Source: Flaviramulus multivorans (GTDB taxonomy: Bacteria > Bacteroidota > Bacteroidia > Flavobacteriales > Flavobacteriaceae). Taken from it: a stretch of 64,000 bases of DNA. The stretch spans positions 62,001 to 126,000 of the forward strand of contig NZ_JAKKDV010000002.1 of assembly GCF_021728415.1 (NCBI RefSeq). Reading direction: 5' to 3'. Made by a program: the position numbers and the translations under genes. Shown here in pieces: positions 9,372-18,429 of the stretch (positions within the stretch are counted from its first letter, which is position 1; each line of letters begins with the position of its first letter). The notes below the pieces were generated by a model. That model did no database searches and had not been told where the DNA came from. It saw nothing but the letters and a program-made list of their open reading frames with translations.

Positions 9372-10697
9372 TTAATCAATTCTTATTTCTTCATCAACAT
9401 CATTTGATGCAATTATTTTATTGATTCGTAATCTATAATCTGGTATTCTATCATTTTTAACATCAATAAATGTTTCAGCATTTTCGCTTTTAGAATACAC
9501 ATTAAAAAATGCACTGTTACCATACCAGTTCTCTAGGTCTTCATTATTTGAGTTGTTCTCAATAAAAATATTCCCATTACAATTATTAAAATACATCTCA
9601 GTAAGAACAATTTTTTCCAAATTGTCTTGGTTAATTTTAATACCATCGTCTAAAATAACCGCAGGGTTAAAGCCTGATACGACTGTTTTATCCATTTCTA
9701 ATTTAGCATTTTCTCCAACATAAATAGCAGCTTTTACCAAGTTCATTTTAATATCAGATACTAAATTATCGCTATCATTTAACAATGTTAAATTCTTTGC
9801 TGTAACGTGCGTACTGTTCTTAGAAAAATCAAATTCTTGTTTTTTATCATATGATTTAACCTCCATACATCTAGAGCCTGAGCCGTTAGATAAATAAGGT
9901 GACCGAACCGCTAGTGAATTTGAAATGTCTGAACGTGTTCCGTAACTAAATTTATAGTCAGTACCACTAGATTTATAAGAAACTGCTTGTGACAATGACA
10001 CTAATCCACCCCAAATTGCAAAAGAATCTCCACCAGAATGGCTAACCATTACATTTTCAATTTTCGTTTCTTTTCCCACACTTGCAAGCAATAATCCATT
10101 AAAATAAGTTTCTCTTGTAATTCTCTTTCCTGCATATTCTATTCTTACAAATTTTAAGATACCTGAACTGCAAACTTCATCATCGCCACCATAATTGGTG
10201 TTAGCATAGTCTGCTCCAGTAAGGTTTGGGTAGAATTGTGATACAGAGCCTGAACCAAATCTATTTATTGGGGCATTACCTAGTACAACGATTCCTCCCC
10301 AATCACCTGGTCTTTTTACACTTCTTTTAGAGGTGAAAATTATAGGGTCGGTAACAGTTCCCTCTGCTATTATTTTAGAACCTTTTGCTATTGTCAATGA
10401 AGCTTTAGTAGCAAAATCACCATATATAACCGTACCTGGTTCTATAGTAAGGGTTGCACCATTTGTTACAAATACACTTCCTAACAATAAGTAAACATCC
10501 CTTTTTAATAATCTCGTATCTTTTGTAATACTTCCACTTAATATTTGAGTAGGTTCTCCGTATTCGGTTTGATTAGGCTTAAATTCTGTCCAATTACGCA
10601 GCCAATTATTAGAGCCTATAATTCCTTTTTCTTGTTGTGAATATATATTTCCTATTATGAATAGAAATACCAACACAGTATGGATTAAGCGTTTCAT
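9372..10697 (-). CDS. Secreted right-handed beta-helix protein
   Basis: I chose the ATG at 10697 (MKRLIHTVLVFLFIIGNIYS, a good signal peptide); an ATG at 10724 would add nine residues ahead of it. The mature part opens with GSNNWLRNWTEFKP, then GSVFVTNGATLTIEPGTVIYG, a pattern found in Bacteroidota surface proteins with parallel beta-helix repeats. Many short Gly/Asn/Val strands follow (FVRIEYAGKRI, IENVMVSHSGGDSFAIWGG). No T9SS sorting domain, lipobox or catalytic site is evident, although the polar C-terminal 100 residues are unassigned. Likely a periplasmic or surface protein. It sits upstream of the gliding locus in the same direction, but 176 bp and an inverted repeat separate them, so a functional link is only possible. 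Confidence 0.7.
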   Translation of the reverse strand: MKRLIHTVLVFLFIIGNIYSQQEKGIIGSNNWLRNWTEFKPNQTEYGEPTQILSGSITKDTRLLKRDVYLLLGSVFVTNGATLTIEPGTVIYGDFATKASLTIAKGSKIIAEGTVTDPIIFTSKRSVKRPGDWGGIVVLGNAPINRFGSGSVSQFYPNLTGADYANTNYGGDDEVCSSGILKFVRIEYAGKRITRETYFNGLLLASVGKETKIENVMVSHSGGDSFAIWGGLVSLSQAVSYKSSGTDYKFSYGTRSDISNSLAVRSPYLSNGSGSRCMEVKSYDKKQEFDFSKNSTHVTAKNLTLLNDSDNLVSDIKMNLVKAAIYVGENAKLEMDKTVVSGFNPAVILDDGIKINQDNLEKIVLTEMYFNNCNGNIFIENNSNNEDLENWYGNSAFFNVYSKSENAETFIDVKNDRIPDYRLRINKIIASNDVDEEIRID

Positions 10698-10895
10698 AGT
10701 TATCTTTTTATAATTAAATGTCATACAAGATTTTCTTGAAATTATTATTCAAAAATAGAAAAAAATCTATGAAATACCAATTATTTCGACAAAATGCATA
10801 AAACAAACATTTTTTAAAGGAAATTTTATCGATGAACTACACTTTTTTAGACTAAAACTCTAGGGAAAGATTCTAATCAAATAAATAATTTCAAT

Positions 10896-10929
10896 AAAAA
10901 AGAGCATGGAATTAATCATGCTCTTTTTT
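10896..10929 (-). terminator. Intrinsic terminator
   Basis: GAGCATG (10901-10907) pairs with CATGCTC (10917-10923), flanked by A-run and T-run on both sides. It lies just past the stop of the 148-residue protein gene and would terminate minus-strand transcription. Confidence 0.8.
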
Positions 10930-10954
10930 ATTGTTTGTTATTTACAAAAACTAA

Positions 10955-11401
10955 TTAATGAAATTCACTATACTCATGCAACGATTTCATTATTTCTTCA
11001 TAAAATAAAATAGCCGCTATTAAATTACGAGTATCTGAATATGGTAAAATGGTATTTTGAAACTCCGTCGTGGCTTTAACATAATCTTCAGTCGCTTCAA
11101 ATTGATTGTCCAATATTTTTCTATTATCGTTGGTGTTTGGTATACCTAAAGTAGTCATCGTTACTCCTGGTTTAGTAGCAAAAGCTATATATGGAAGTGT
11201 GTTGACTAAACTTTTAATACGCTCCATATAAAGGACTAATAACTGTCCTTTTTGCATATTCTCAAGCTCTTCCTTATTATGATACTTTTTAATAGACACT
11301 TTTTCGTTAATGATGCTTTTTGCCTCATTCTTTTTTTGTGCAAAACCAATACCTGCCATTAAAAAAAAGCTAAAACTGATTAAGATAATCTTCATTTTCA
11401 T
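10955..11401 (-). CDS. Small secreted protein of unknown function
   Basis: The protein has 148 residues. A clear signal peptide (MKMKIILISFSFFLMAGIGF, then AQ) is followed by a charged, mostly helical mature domain (KKYHNKEELENMQKGQLLVLYMERIKS is part of it, with later helices ending FYEEIMKSLHEYSEFH). It has no Cys residues and no family I recognise. It is a single-gene unit: a terminator follows at 10896-10929 and about 180 bp precede it. The signal peptide and normal codon use make it a believable periplasmic protein. Confidence 0.6.
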   Translation of the reverse strand: MKMKIILISFSFFLMAGIGFAQKKNEAKSIINEKVSIKKYHNKEELENMQKGQLLVLYMERIKSLVNTLPYIAFATKPGVTMTTLGIPNTNDNRKILDNQFEATEDYVKATTEFQNTILPYSDTRNLIAAILFYEEIMKSLHEYSEFH

Positions 11402-11580
11402 GTTTAAGATTTAAGGGATTAAAGCACAAATCTATGCAATTTATCGTAAAAAACAAGCGTTTTGTCGAATTTTTTATATTAATTATTAAAAAATAATCCA
11501 TACAAACAGGAACTTGCTAGTCAAAAAAGAGACATTATTTCTTTTAATTTCTTATCTAAGTTTCAGTCAGGACTAAGGGG

Positions 11581-12513
11581 TTACTCGAAAATTGATTTCC
11601 ATCCTTCAGCCGTTTCTTCGTTGTACAACCAACTTGCTGAACCTAAATCACCTTGGAATTCATTATACGTCATAATGTTAAATGTATCATGGTCTCCCAA
11701 CCAGCCCGATTCCTTCATAATCTCTTTCAATACAGGAGTACTGTTTGACGTTATTGAATTCGGAATACGAGAAATAGCGGAAGCTTTCATCCAATCGGTT
11801 ATAAATTCAAATGGTGGGTTAAATTCATGTGCAACACCCTTCTCTATTCCTGCTCCCCATAATGCACCTTCTTCACGATTTAATCCAAATTGATAAGGAA
11901 TTGTACTGCCTACATTGGTATCAAGTTCGCCCATATGAAGAAAAGTAGGTATATTACGTATTATTTCCCAACTTTGGTCTGAAATGTTGGATATGTCTCC
12001 CTTGTATACATAAACTCCAACAGTACGCTCAGGATAATTAAAAGCAAAATTTAATGCAGCGCGTCCTCCAGTAGAATATCCGAAGGGTAGTAATGGAGCG
12101 AATGCCAACTCAGGATGGTCGCTAGCATTTGCAAAAGCTTGTAAAGCAGATAGCATGCTCTGATAAGGAGAGGCTTCTGAATAATGAGAACTTTCATTTC
12201 CAATTAAAACAAGGTTATAACTTTCCATAATTTGTACAATCTGCTGTCTTCCTAGTACTGCCTCAGGAGGGCTAGTAACATCTCCACGTACCCACGGTCT
12301 ACTATCTCCGCTACCTCCAGTTAGAAAAAAGATTACACCTTTAACTTCATTAACGTTTTTAGGCAGATACATGGTAAAGAGATTGCTCTCGTAAATGGTT
12401 TGTTTTTCGGTTGGTTCCATTGGTTGGTCACCATTATCATTCCCACTACTACAAGCAAAGAGAATTAGGGCAAAGAAATAAAAGATTGTTAAAAACTTAA
12501 GAGCCGTTTTCAT
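11581..12513 (-). CDS. Putative lipoprotein alpha/beta hydrolase
   Basis: The protein has 310 residues. The N terminus is a lipoprotein signal with lipobox L-F-A-C21 followed by SSGND. The remainder looks like an alpha/beta hydrolase: an oxyanion-hole-like TGGSGD (65-70), a nucleophile elbow G-Y-S147-T-G-G, a candidate acid D198 (HMGELDTN) and a candidate His229 (GVAHEF), in the right order for a Ser-Asp-His triad. The substrate is not evident; an esterase or a peptidase-like or feruloyl-esterase-like role would all fit. It appears monocistronic: an inverted repeat lies upstream, and mnmE ends 230 bp away. Confidence 0.68.
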   Translation of the reverse strand: MKTALKFLTIFYFFALILFACSSGNDNGDQPMEPTEKQTIYESNLFTMYLPKNVNEVKGVIFFLTGGSGDSRPWVRGDVTSPPEAVLGRQQIVQIMESYNLVLIGNESSHYSEASPYQSMLSALQAFANASDHPELAFAPLLPFGYSTGGRAALNFAFNYPERTVGVYVYKGDISNISDQSWEIIRNIPTFLHMGELDTNVGSTIPYQFGLNREEGALWGAGIEKGVAHEFNPPFEFITDWMKASAISRIPNSITSNSTPVLKEIMKESGWLGDHDTFNIMTYNEFQGDLGSASWLYNEETAEGWKSIFE

Positions 12514-12547
12514 AATATTATTATTTAAGAATTAAAAAAACCGATTT

Positions 12548-12575
12548 AACATTAGAACCAGATTGGTTTAATGTT
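12548..12575. repeat. Near-perfect inverted repeat upstream of lipoprotein hydrolase
   Basis: AACATTAGAACCA (12548-12560) pairs with TGGTTTAATGTT (12564-12575), with one bulged base and a 3-nt loop. It is 35 bp upstream of the hydrolase start and downstream of mnmE. There is no T-run, so it is more likely an operator or 5'-leader hairpin than a terminator. Confidence 0.45.
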
Positions 12576-12742
12576 TAATATGCTATTATGAGGAGAAAAT
12601 AATGGGTAAACCAATATACGACTTATGTTGACTTAACCTTCGAAACATATAAAGTTAAGAAATTATATTGACACAAAACACTAATTATTAATAAGTTACA
12701 TTAAAAACAAAGAAAGAATACTGTTAAAGTTGAAAAAGATTG

Positions 12743-14131
12743 TTACTTTCCAATACAGAAGTTGGCAAATATATTTCCAAGCAAATCGTCATTGGTAATT
12801 TCGCCAGTAATTTCTCCGAAGTAATATAGAGCTTGACGAATATCTATGGCTAACAAATCTCCAGATAAACCACTTTCCAAGCCAGATTTCACCTTCTGAA
12901 CTTCTTCAAAAGCCTTTAGTAAGGAATCGTAATGTCGTGTATTGGTAACTATAGTTTCGTTATTTCTGAGGGCTCCAGTATTTACAAATCCTATAAGTTT
13001 CTTTTTTAGGGTATCAACGCCTACCCCAGTTTTAGCAGATAGTAAATGGATATTTTCAAACTCCGAGTGCAATGCTTCTCGTTCTGAATCATTTAAAACA
13101 TCTACTTTATTGGCAATAATTAATAATGGTTTAAGCGGAAACTTATTTTTAATTTTTTCTATTTCAACTTTAAGACGCTTGCTTTCGGTTTTAAATTCCT
13201 CTGCTGAAAATAATAACACAACAACTTGTGCTTTTTCCATCTTTTCAAAGGTCTTTTTAATGCCTATACTTTCAACAACATCTTTGGTTTCTCTAATGCC
13301 AGCTGTATCAATAAACCTAAATCCTATACCTTCAATTACTAATTCGTCTTCAATAGTATCTCGTGTTGTTCCAGCTATATCACTAACTATAGCGCGTTCT
13401 TCATTTAAAAGTGCATTAAGTAGTGTAGATTTCCCCACATTAGGTTCGCCAACAATAGCCACAGGAATACCATTTTTAATCACATTCCCCACAGCAAAAG
13501 AGTCTATTAAACGTTTTAAAACAAACGTAATACGCTCTATTAAATCTTTAAACTGACTTCTATCTGCAAATTCAACATCTTCTTCTGCAAAATCGAGTTC
13601 CAACTCTATTAAGGATGCAAAATTCAACAGTTCTTCACGAAGCTTCGCTATTTCACTTGAAAAGCCTCCTCGCATTTGTTGCATCGCAATTTGGTGTGAG
13701 GCTTCATTATCACTCGCAATTAAATCAGCCACAGCTTCGGCTTGACTCAAGTCTAACTTACCGTTTAAAAATGCACGTAATGTAAATTCGCCTGCATTTG
13801 CCATTCTACAACCATTTCTAAGGAATAACTGGATAATTTCCTGCTGAATATATATAGAGCCATGACAAGATAATTCAACAACATTTTCGCCTGTATACGA
13901 GTTGGGGTCTTTAAAAATAGATACTAATACTTCATCAATAACGCGCTTATCGTCTATAACATGACCTAAATGAATAGTATGCGTTTTTTGTTTTGATAGT
14001 TTTTTACCTGAAACTGACTTAAAGTGATTGTCGGCAAGTGTTATGGCTTCCTTACCAGATAATCTTATCACAGCAATGGCTCCCGCTCCAGAGGGTGTTG
14101 CTAATGCTACTATAGTATCTTCATTTATCAT
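12743..14131 (-). CDS. mnmE: tRNA uridine-5-carboxymethylaminomethyl modification GTPase MnmE
   Basis: The protein has 462 residues, normal for MnmE (TrmE). The N-terminal tetrahydrofolate-binding domain begins INEDTIVALATPSGAGAIAV and includes GEFTLRAFLNGKLDLSQAEA. The inserted G domain has the P-loop G228-E-P-N-V-G-K-S235, DTAGIRET and NKVD. The C terminus ends with the hallmark FCIGK, whose Cys is conserved in MnmE. With MnmG it modifies U34 in several tRNAs. It follows the S1-domain gene by 12 nt on the same strand, so the two are probably co-transcribed. Confidence 0.97.
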   Translation of the reverse strand: MINEDTIVALATPSGAGAIAVIRLSGKEAITLADNHFKSVSGKKLSKQKTHTIHLGHVIDDKRVIDEVLVSIFKDPNSYTGENVVELSCHGSIYIQQEIIQLFLRNGCRMANAGEFTLRAFLNGKLDLSQAEAVADLIASDNEASHQIAMQQMRGGFSSEIAKLREELLNFASLIELELDFAEEDVEFADRSQFKDLIERITFVLKRLIDSFAVGNVIKNGIPVAIVGEPNVGKSTLLNALLNEERAIVSDIAGTTRDTIEDELVIEGIGFRFIDTAGIRETKDVVESIGIKKTFEKMEKAQVVVLLFSAEEFKTESKRLKVEIEKIKNKFPLKPLLIIANKVDVLNDSEREALHSEFENIHLLSAKTGVGVDTLKKKLIGFVNTGALRNNETIVTNTRHYDSLLKAFEEVQKVKSGLESGLSGDLLAIDIRQALYYFGEITGEITNDDLLGNIFANFCIGK

Positions 14132-14143
14132 AATTATAAAAAA

Positions 14144-14974
14144 CTAAACCAAATGAATACCATCGCCTTTTATTATAATTTGCTTTTGCTTGTATAAAGT
14201 TCCTATGGCTTTTTTAAAGTTCTTTTTACTCATTTGTAAAACCTCTTTAATAGCTTCAGGACTCGATTTGTCGGAAAGATTTAAATACCCACTATTATCC
14301 TGTAATTCTTCCATTATACGTTGAGCGTTAGGTTCTATATTCCTATATCCTATTTGCCCTAATGAAATATCTAATTTATTTCCCGGACGAATTTTTTTTA
14401 CAATCCCTTTAAGTTTATCACCTACACTTAAATCTCTAAAAATGCTGTCTTTGTAGATTAAACCTGAGTGTACTTTATTCACGATAACGTTCATTCCGAT
14501 ATCTGATGGGTGTGAAACAATCAAATCTACCTCATCAAATTGGTTAACGCTAAGTACTTTATTATCTAAAAATCTATTGGTTTTACTTGAAGCCACTAAC
14601 CTATCGGTTTTTTCATCCATATAGCAATGCACCAAATACCAACCACCGGGTTTCATTTTAAAAGCTTGTTCTTTAAATGGACAAAAAAGTTCTTTAACTA
14701 AGCCCCAATCTAAAAAAGCACCATAATCATTTACTTGATTGCATCGCAATAAAGCAAAATCATTTAGCATAATATATGGCATATCGGTGGTAGCTACCGG
14801 ACGTTCTTCATTGTCCAAATACACAAAAACCTCAATCTTATCCCAAATTTTAAAACTTTCTGGAACGTATCTATTTGGTAGTAAAACTTCATTATCCTCG
14901 TCATCAATTAAATAAATACCGTGGTCTGTTTCACGTAATATTTCCAGTGTATTTTTTTGCCCTAATTGTATCAT
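14144..14974 (-). CDS. cvfB: S1-domain RNA-binding protein, CvfB family
   Basis: The protein has 276 residues. It matches the CvfB layout: a first OB-fold domain (MIQLGQKNTLEILRETDHGIYL), S1 domains in the middle (NDYGAFLDWGLVKELFCPF; VGDKLKGIVKKIRPGNKLDISLG), and a C-terminal winged-helix-like end (MSKKNFKKAIGTLYKQKQIII). CvfB proteins bind RNA and affect post-transcriptional regulation in Gram-positives; the role in Bacteroidota is not established. mnmE follows 12 nt downstream. A possible -7 box sits only 4 bp from the start codon, so the transcript may be leaderless. Confidence 0.85.
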   Translation of the reverse strand: MIQLGQKNTLEILRETDHGIYLIDDEDNEVLLPNRYVPESFKIWDKIEVFVYLDNEERPVATTDMPYIMLNDFALLRCNQVNDYGAFLDWGLVKELFCPFKEQAFKMKPGGWYLVHCYMDEKTDRLVASSKTNRFLDNKVLSVNQFDEVDLIVSHPSDIGMNVIVNKVHSGLIYKDSIFRDLSVGDKLKGIVKKIRPGNKLDISLGQIGYRNIEPNAQRIMEELQDNSGYLNLSDKSSPEAIKEVLQMSKKNFKKAIGTLYKQKQIIIKGDGIHLV

Positions 14975-14978
14975 GCTG

Positions 14979-14986
14979 CAAAGGTA
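14979..14986 (-). promoter_or_regulatory. Possible -7 box (TACCTTTG) for cvfB-mnmE
   Basis: The minus strand reads TACCTTTG, matching Bacteroidetes TAnnTTTG. It ends 4 bp before the cvfB ATG, which would put the start site at or next to the start codon. No clear -33 TTG is seen. Confidence 0.35.
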
Positions 14987-15012
14987 ATGATATTAGTTTT
15001 TTGAAAATAAAA

Positions 15013-15036
15013 AAGCGCTACAATATTGTAACGCTT
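15013..15036 (-). terminator. Intrinsic terminator of DUF2853 gene
   Basis: AAGCG and CGCTT arms enclose TACAATATTGTA, giving an almost continuous stem with one mismatch, followed on the minus strand by TTTTTTATTTT. It lies 25 bp past the DUF2853 stop and separates that gene from cvfB. Confidence 0.8.
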
Positions 15037-15060
15037 ATAAACTTAAAATGAAAGTATATT

Positions 15061-15399
15061 TTAGTATACAGACTCTTTTTTGAAATGTTTAGTTAATAAA
15101 TAATAAACTACGGCTCTATATTTATTACGATTAGATCTACCATATTTTTCCATAACAGCATCGATACCTTTATCTAAATCTGGACCATTTTTCAATCCTA
15201 ATTTTTTAATAAGGAAATTATTTTTTACTGTAGCTAATTCTGACTCGTCTGAACCTGAAACTGTTGCAGCATCTGCATTGTAAATGGATGGACCGCAACC
15301 TATTGTTACTTTAGTCAACAAATCCATGTCAGCCTTAACACCGCATTTATCTTTTAAGTCTGCAGCATACTTTGCAATTAGTTCGTCTCTTTTACTCAT
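15061..15399 (-). CDS. DUF2853 family protein
   Basis: The protein has 112 residues, with no signal peptide or membrane segment. The sequence SKRDELIAKYAADLKDKCG, the motif TIGCGPSIYNADAATVSG, and the Arg/Lys-rich end KYRAVVYYLLTKHFKKE fit the small DUF2853 family found in Proteobacteria and Bacteroidota. The biochemical role is unknown. It stands alone between its own terminator (15013-15036) and the menaquinone block, whose last gene ends 100 bp upstream. Confidence 0.78.
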   Translation of the reverse strand: MSKRDELIAKYAADLKDKCGVKADMDLLTKVTIGCGPSIYNADAATVSGSDESELATVKNNFLIKKLGLKNGPDLDKGIDAVMEKYGRSNRNKYRAVVYYLLTKHFKKESVY

Positions 15400-15498
15400 A
15401 ATTGATTTCTTTTAAATGTGTTAATAAAATATGTTAAATTGATAACTCACTAAATATAGTTAATTTTTACAAATTGTAAGCATCAGTCTACCAAGTAT

Positions 15499-17259
15499 TT
15501 ACTTAATAAATTTAAAATAATCCAAAAGCACTTCGTCGTTTACATTTTTCGGTGTAAATATTTCTAATAGTTTGGGTTGATTATCATCTAAATACAACCA
15601 TTTTAAAGCAAGCTTTAACGTGCTATTATCCGTCGCTTTTTTATATCCAAAATCATACATCTTACATAAATGCTTCGCATTATAATTGTGAGTTGTTTCA
15701 AAAAAAGTATCGAAATTTTCAGTGTTTTTATGCCCTGGTAGAATCCTGAAAATACCACCACCTTGATTATTAATTACAACAACTTTAAAATCGCTGGGTA
15801 TATAATCATTCCAAAGGGCGTTACTGTCATACAAAAAACTTAAATCGCCTGTTATTAAAAGTGTTGGTTTCTTGCTGACTACAGCACAACCAATGGCGGT
15901 AGAAGTACTTCCGTCTATACCACTAGTCCCACGATTGCAGTAAACTTCCAAGGTTTTATTTAAGCTAAATAATTGGGTATATCTAATGGCGGAACTATTA
16001 CCCACCTGTAATATGTAATTATTTGGAATTGTATTTAAGACCGTATTAAAAGAGGTGAAATCTGAAAATGGAATTTGGTCTAAATATTCTTTATGCTTTT
16101 TTAAACGATTTTGCTTAACACGATTCCAAAAAGGCTTATAATCACTTTTTACATAATGTGTTACTTTGGGCAGAAAAGCCTCAAAAAACTCGTTTGGTGT
16201 GGCTTCAATATGGTTATTTAAAGAAAAAAACGTGTCATTGGCCATTTTTTCATCAATATGCCAATGCTGTTTTGGTTTAAACTTGCGTAGCAATTGTTTG
16301 ATTTTCTTTGAAACAATCAATCCACCAAAAGTCACTAATATGTCTGGTTGAAGCTGGTTTTGTTCCTCGGGTGTTAAAGGAGCAATAATTTGATCAATAC
16401 TATTAAAAAAACTAGGATGATGTAAGTTGGATGTTGTTTCGGTAAATACAATAACGCTATCATCTTTTGCGAGTTCGTCAAACCATTTTTTATCAACACT
16501 TCCTGGAGTATTCACCCCAACTAACATCATTTTTTTAGTAGCCGAATTCCAATCTTCAAGACATGATTTTAACACATAATCTTCAATGTCGTTCGGTTTT
16601 AATGCAATCTCTATGGTTTTGGGCTGAACACTTAGTTTTTTAACTGTTTCGTACAAAGGCTCATCAAAAGGAATATTAATATGTACAGGACCTTTCTTAA
16701 ATATTGAATAATTAATGGCAACATTTATTTCTTCTTCATTATGCGTTTGAATATCTTTTTGTAAACCAAGTAAACGCTCGAACTTATCTTCTAAGTTCTT
16801 TAAAATTGGTAACTCTTCATGTACTGGTATATTTTTTTCATCCTTTAAATCCAACTTAAGATTAGCTGAATATAAAATATGATTTTTAAATACATTTTTT
16901 TGGTTGATGGTTTGCCCATCACCAATGCCAACTAAGTGTTTCGGACGGTCGGCAGATAACACCACCAACGGAATATTACTATAAAACGCTTCGGCAACTG
17001 CTGGATAATAGTTTAAAAGTGCACTCCCCGATGTACAAACCACCGCCGTAGGTTCTTTTAATTGTTGTGCTATTCCTAAAGCAAAAAAGGCTGCTGCACG
17101 TTCATCAACAATACTATAACATTTAAAATACGAATCATGAGTAAAGCCAATTGTTAAAGGTGCATTTCGGCTTCCTGGAGAAATTATAATGTGCTTTATG
17201 TTTTTTGCTTTACAAAGCTGAACTACGGTTTGCGCTAAGGGAATTTTCGGGTATGTCAT
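15499..17259 (-). CDS. menD: 2-succinyl-5-enolpyruvyl-6-hydroxy-3-cyclohexene-1-carboxylate synthase (MenD)
   Basis: The protein has 586 residues. MenD is a thiamin-diphosphate enzyme that joins isochorismate and 2-oxoglutarate in menaquinone synthesis. Diagnostic segments are HIIISPGSRNAPLTIGF, VDERAAAFFALGIAQQ (with the catalytic-site Glu), CTSGSALLNYYPAVAEA, RGTSGIDGSTSTAIGCA and the ThDP/Mg motif GDLSFLYDSNALWN. It is the third gene of the block, 51 nt after menF and on the same strand. Confidence 0.97.
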   Translation of the reverse strand: MTYPKIPLAQTVVQLCKAKNIKHIIISPGSRNAPLTIGFTHDSYFKCYSIVDERAAAFFALGIAQQLKEPTAVVCTSGSALLNYYPAVAEAFYSNIPLVVLSADRPKHLVGIGDGQTINQKNVFKNHILYSANLKLDLKDEKNIPVHEELPILKNLEDKFERLLGLQKDIQTHNEEEINVAINYSIFKKGPVHINIPFDEPLYETVKKLSVQPKTIEIALKPNDIEDYVLKSCLEDWNSATKKMMLVGVNTPGSVDKKWFDELAKDDSVIVFTETTSNLHHPSFFNSIDQIIAPLTPEEQNQLQPDILVTFGGLIVSKKIKQLLRKFKPKQHWHIDEKMANDTFFSLNNHIEATPNEFFEAFLPKVTHYVKSDYKPFWNRVKQNRLKKHKEYLDQIPFSDFTSFNTVLNTIPNNYILQVGNSSAIRYTQLFSLNKTLEVYCNRGTSGIDGSTSTAIGCAVVSKKPTLLITGDLSFLYDSNALWNDYIPSDFKVVVINNQGGGIFRILPGHKNTENFDTFFETTHNYNAKHLCKMYDFGYKKATDNSTLKLALKWLYLDDNQPKLLEIFTPKNVNDEVLLDYFKFIK

Positions 17260-17310
17260 TTACACTTTAATAATCGTGTAAAAATAATAAATAGGTAACC
17301 AATCGGGCAA

Positions 17311-18426
17311 TTATAAAACACTTTTAATCACTAAAGATTTTGAAACTGTTTCCTCCCATTCACTTTCGGCATTCGAGCTTTTTGTAATACCACCACCAAC
17401 ATAAATAATAGCCTGTTGATTTTTAAGTTGCATACAGCGTAAATTCACATACAATTGCGTACTTTTTCGTGAGGTTGTGTATGCTCTGTTTTCTATGTTT
17501 CTTTTACCTGTTCTTGGAGCAACTACCGTATCGTAATTTAATTCGCCTAAAAAACCCGTATAAAACTCCCGGTTATACCCTTCATGTTCCAAAATAAATT
17601 GTTTTGCAGCAGCTTTCGGCAAACCACAAACGGCTGGTGTTGGGTGTAATGCTCTAATAACCTCTTTTAGTGTTGTGTTCGATTTTAACTGCGCCGAAAT
17701 CATCGTTTTCAAATGCAGTAAATTACCTGCTTTAACCGTTTCTGGGTTTGATACGGTAAAGTTTTCTAAAGACGATTCTAAATTATCAACTATAAAATCG
17801 GTAACAAGCTGTTGCTCATGTTGCTCTTTACGTTGCCAATCAACATGTAAAGTGCCTTTATAATCCTGAGTACCAGCCAACGCCATGATAGAAAAACGTT
17901 TGCCTTCAATTTTAATTAAAGTTTCAGGTGTTGCACCAAGCCACAACCCTACTTTTGGATGATACCAACAATACACAAAAGCGTTGTTATAGGTGTTTAA
18001 TAAACGCTTAAAAATAGATATTGCTTGTGCATTAGGTAAGTTTACAGTTTCTTGTCTGGATAACACCACTTTTTTGAATTGGGCATTTTCAATGGCTTCA
18101 ACGCCCTTTTTAACAAGATTAACGTGATGTTGTTTGGTTTCCGATGCAACTGAATAAGTAAGGAATGATTTTCCTGAGTTATCGGAAATCACAGAAGATG
18201 TCGAGATGGTTTCAGACGTTTCAAAAGGTATTAATACAGTTTTTTGTATGTCGTCAAAAGGTGAAAACACGAACCCCTTTTCTATAAAATTATCCGTAAA
18301 ATGTAAATGACTGTCTTCTTGTAATAAGCCAGAAACCATGTTGTGATTTGGCTTTCTGTACATTACAAAAGGTAATTGGTTTTGATATTGCGCTTCAATA
18401 CGCGAGAAAAAATCTCCCGAAGTCAT
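17311..18426 (-). CDS. menF: Isochorismate synthase (MenF/EntC type)
   Basis: The protein has 371 residues. It belongs to the chorismate-utilising fold: KKVVLSRQETV, VGLWLGATPETLIKIEG, MALAGTQDY, HPTPAVCGLPK, REFYTGFLGEL and a final YVGGGI. It converts chorismate to isochorismate, the substrate of MenD encoded next to it. It starts 3 nt after the hotdog thioesterase gene, so translation is likely coupled. An anthranilate or salicylate synthase is less likely, given menD next door. Confidence 0.95.
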   Translation of the reverse strand: MTSGDFFSRIEAQYQNQLPFVMYRKPNHNMVSGLLQEDSHLHFTDNFIEKGFVFSPFDDIQKTVLIPFETSETISTSSVISDNSGKSFLTYSVASETKQHHVNLVKKGVEAIENAQFKKVVLSRQETVNLPNAQAISIFKRLLNTYNNAFVYCWYHPKVGLWLGATPETLIKIEGKRFSIMALAGTQDYKGTLHVDWQRKEQHEQQLVTDFIVDNLESSLENFTVSNPETVKAGNLLHLKTMISAQLKSNTTLKEVIRALHPTPAVCGLPKAAAKQFILEHEGYNREFYTGFLGELNYDTVVAPRTGKRNIENRAYTTSRKSTQLYVNLRCMQLKNQQAIIYVGGGITKSSNAESEWEETVSKSLVIKSVL

Positions 18427-18429
18427 AAA

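Noticed and set aside
12942-13556. 204-codon plus-strand frame opposite mnmE
   Set aside because: mnmE is certain on the other strand; this frame has no domain and is a codon-bias shadow.
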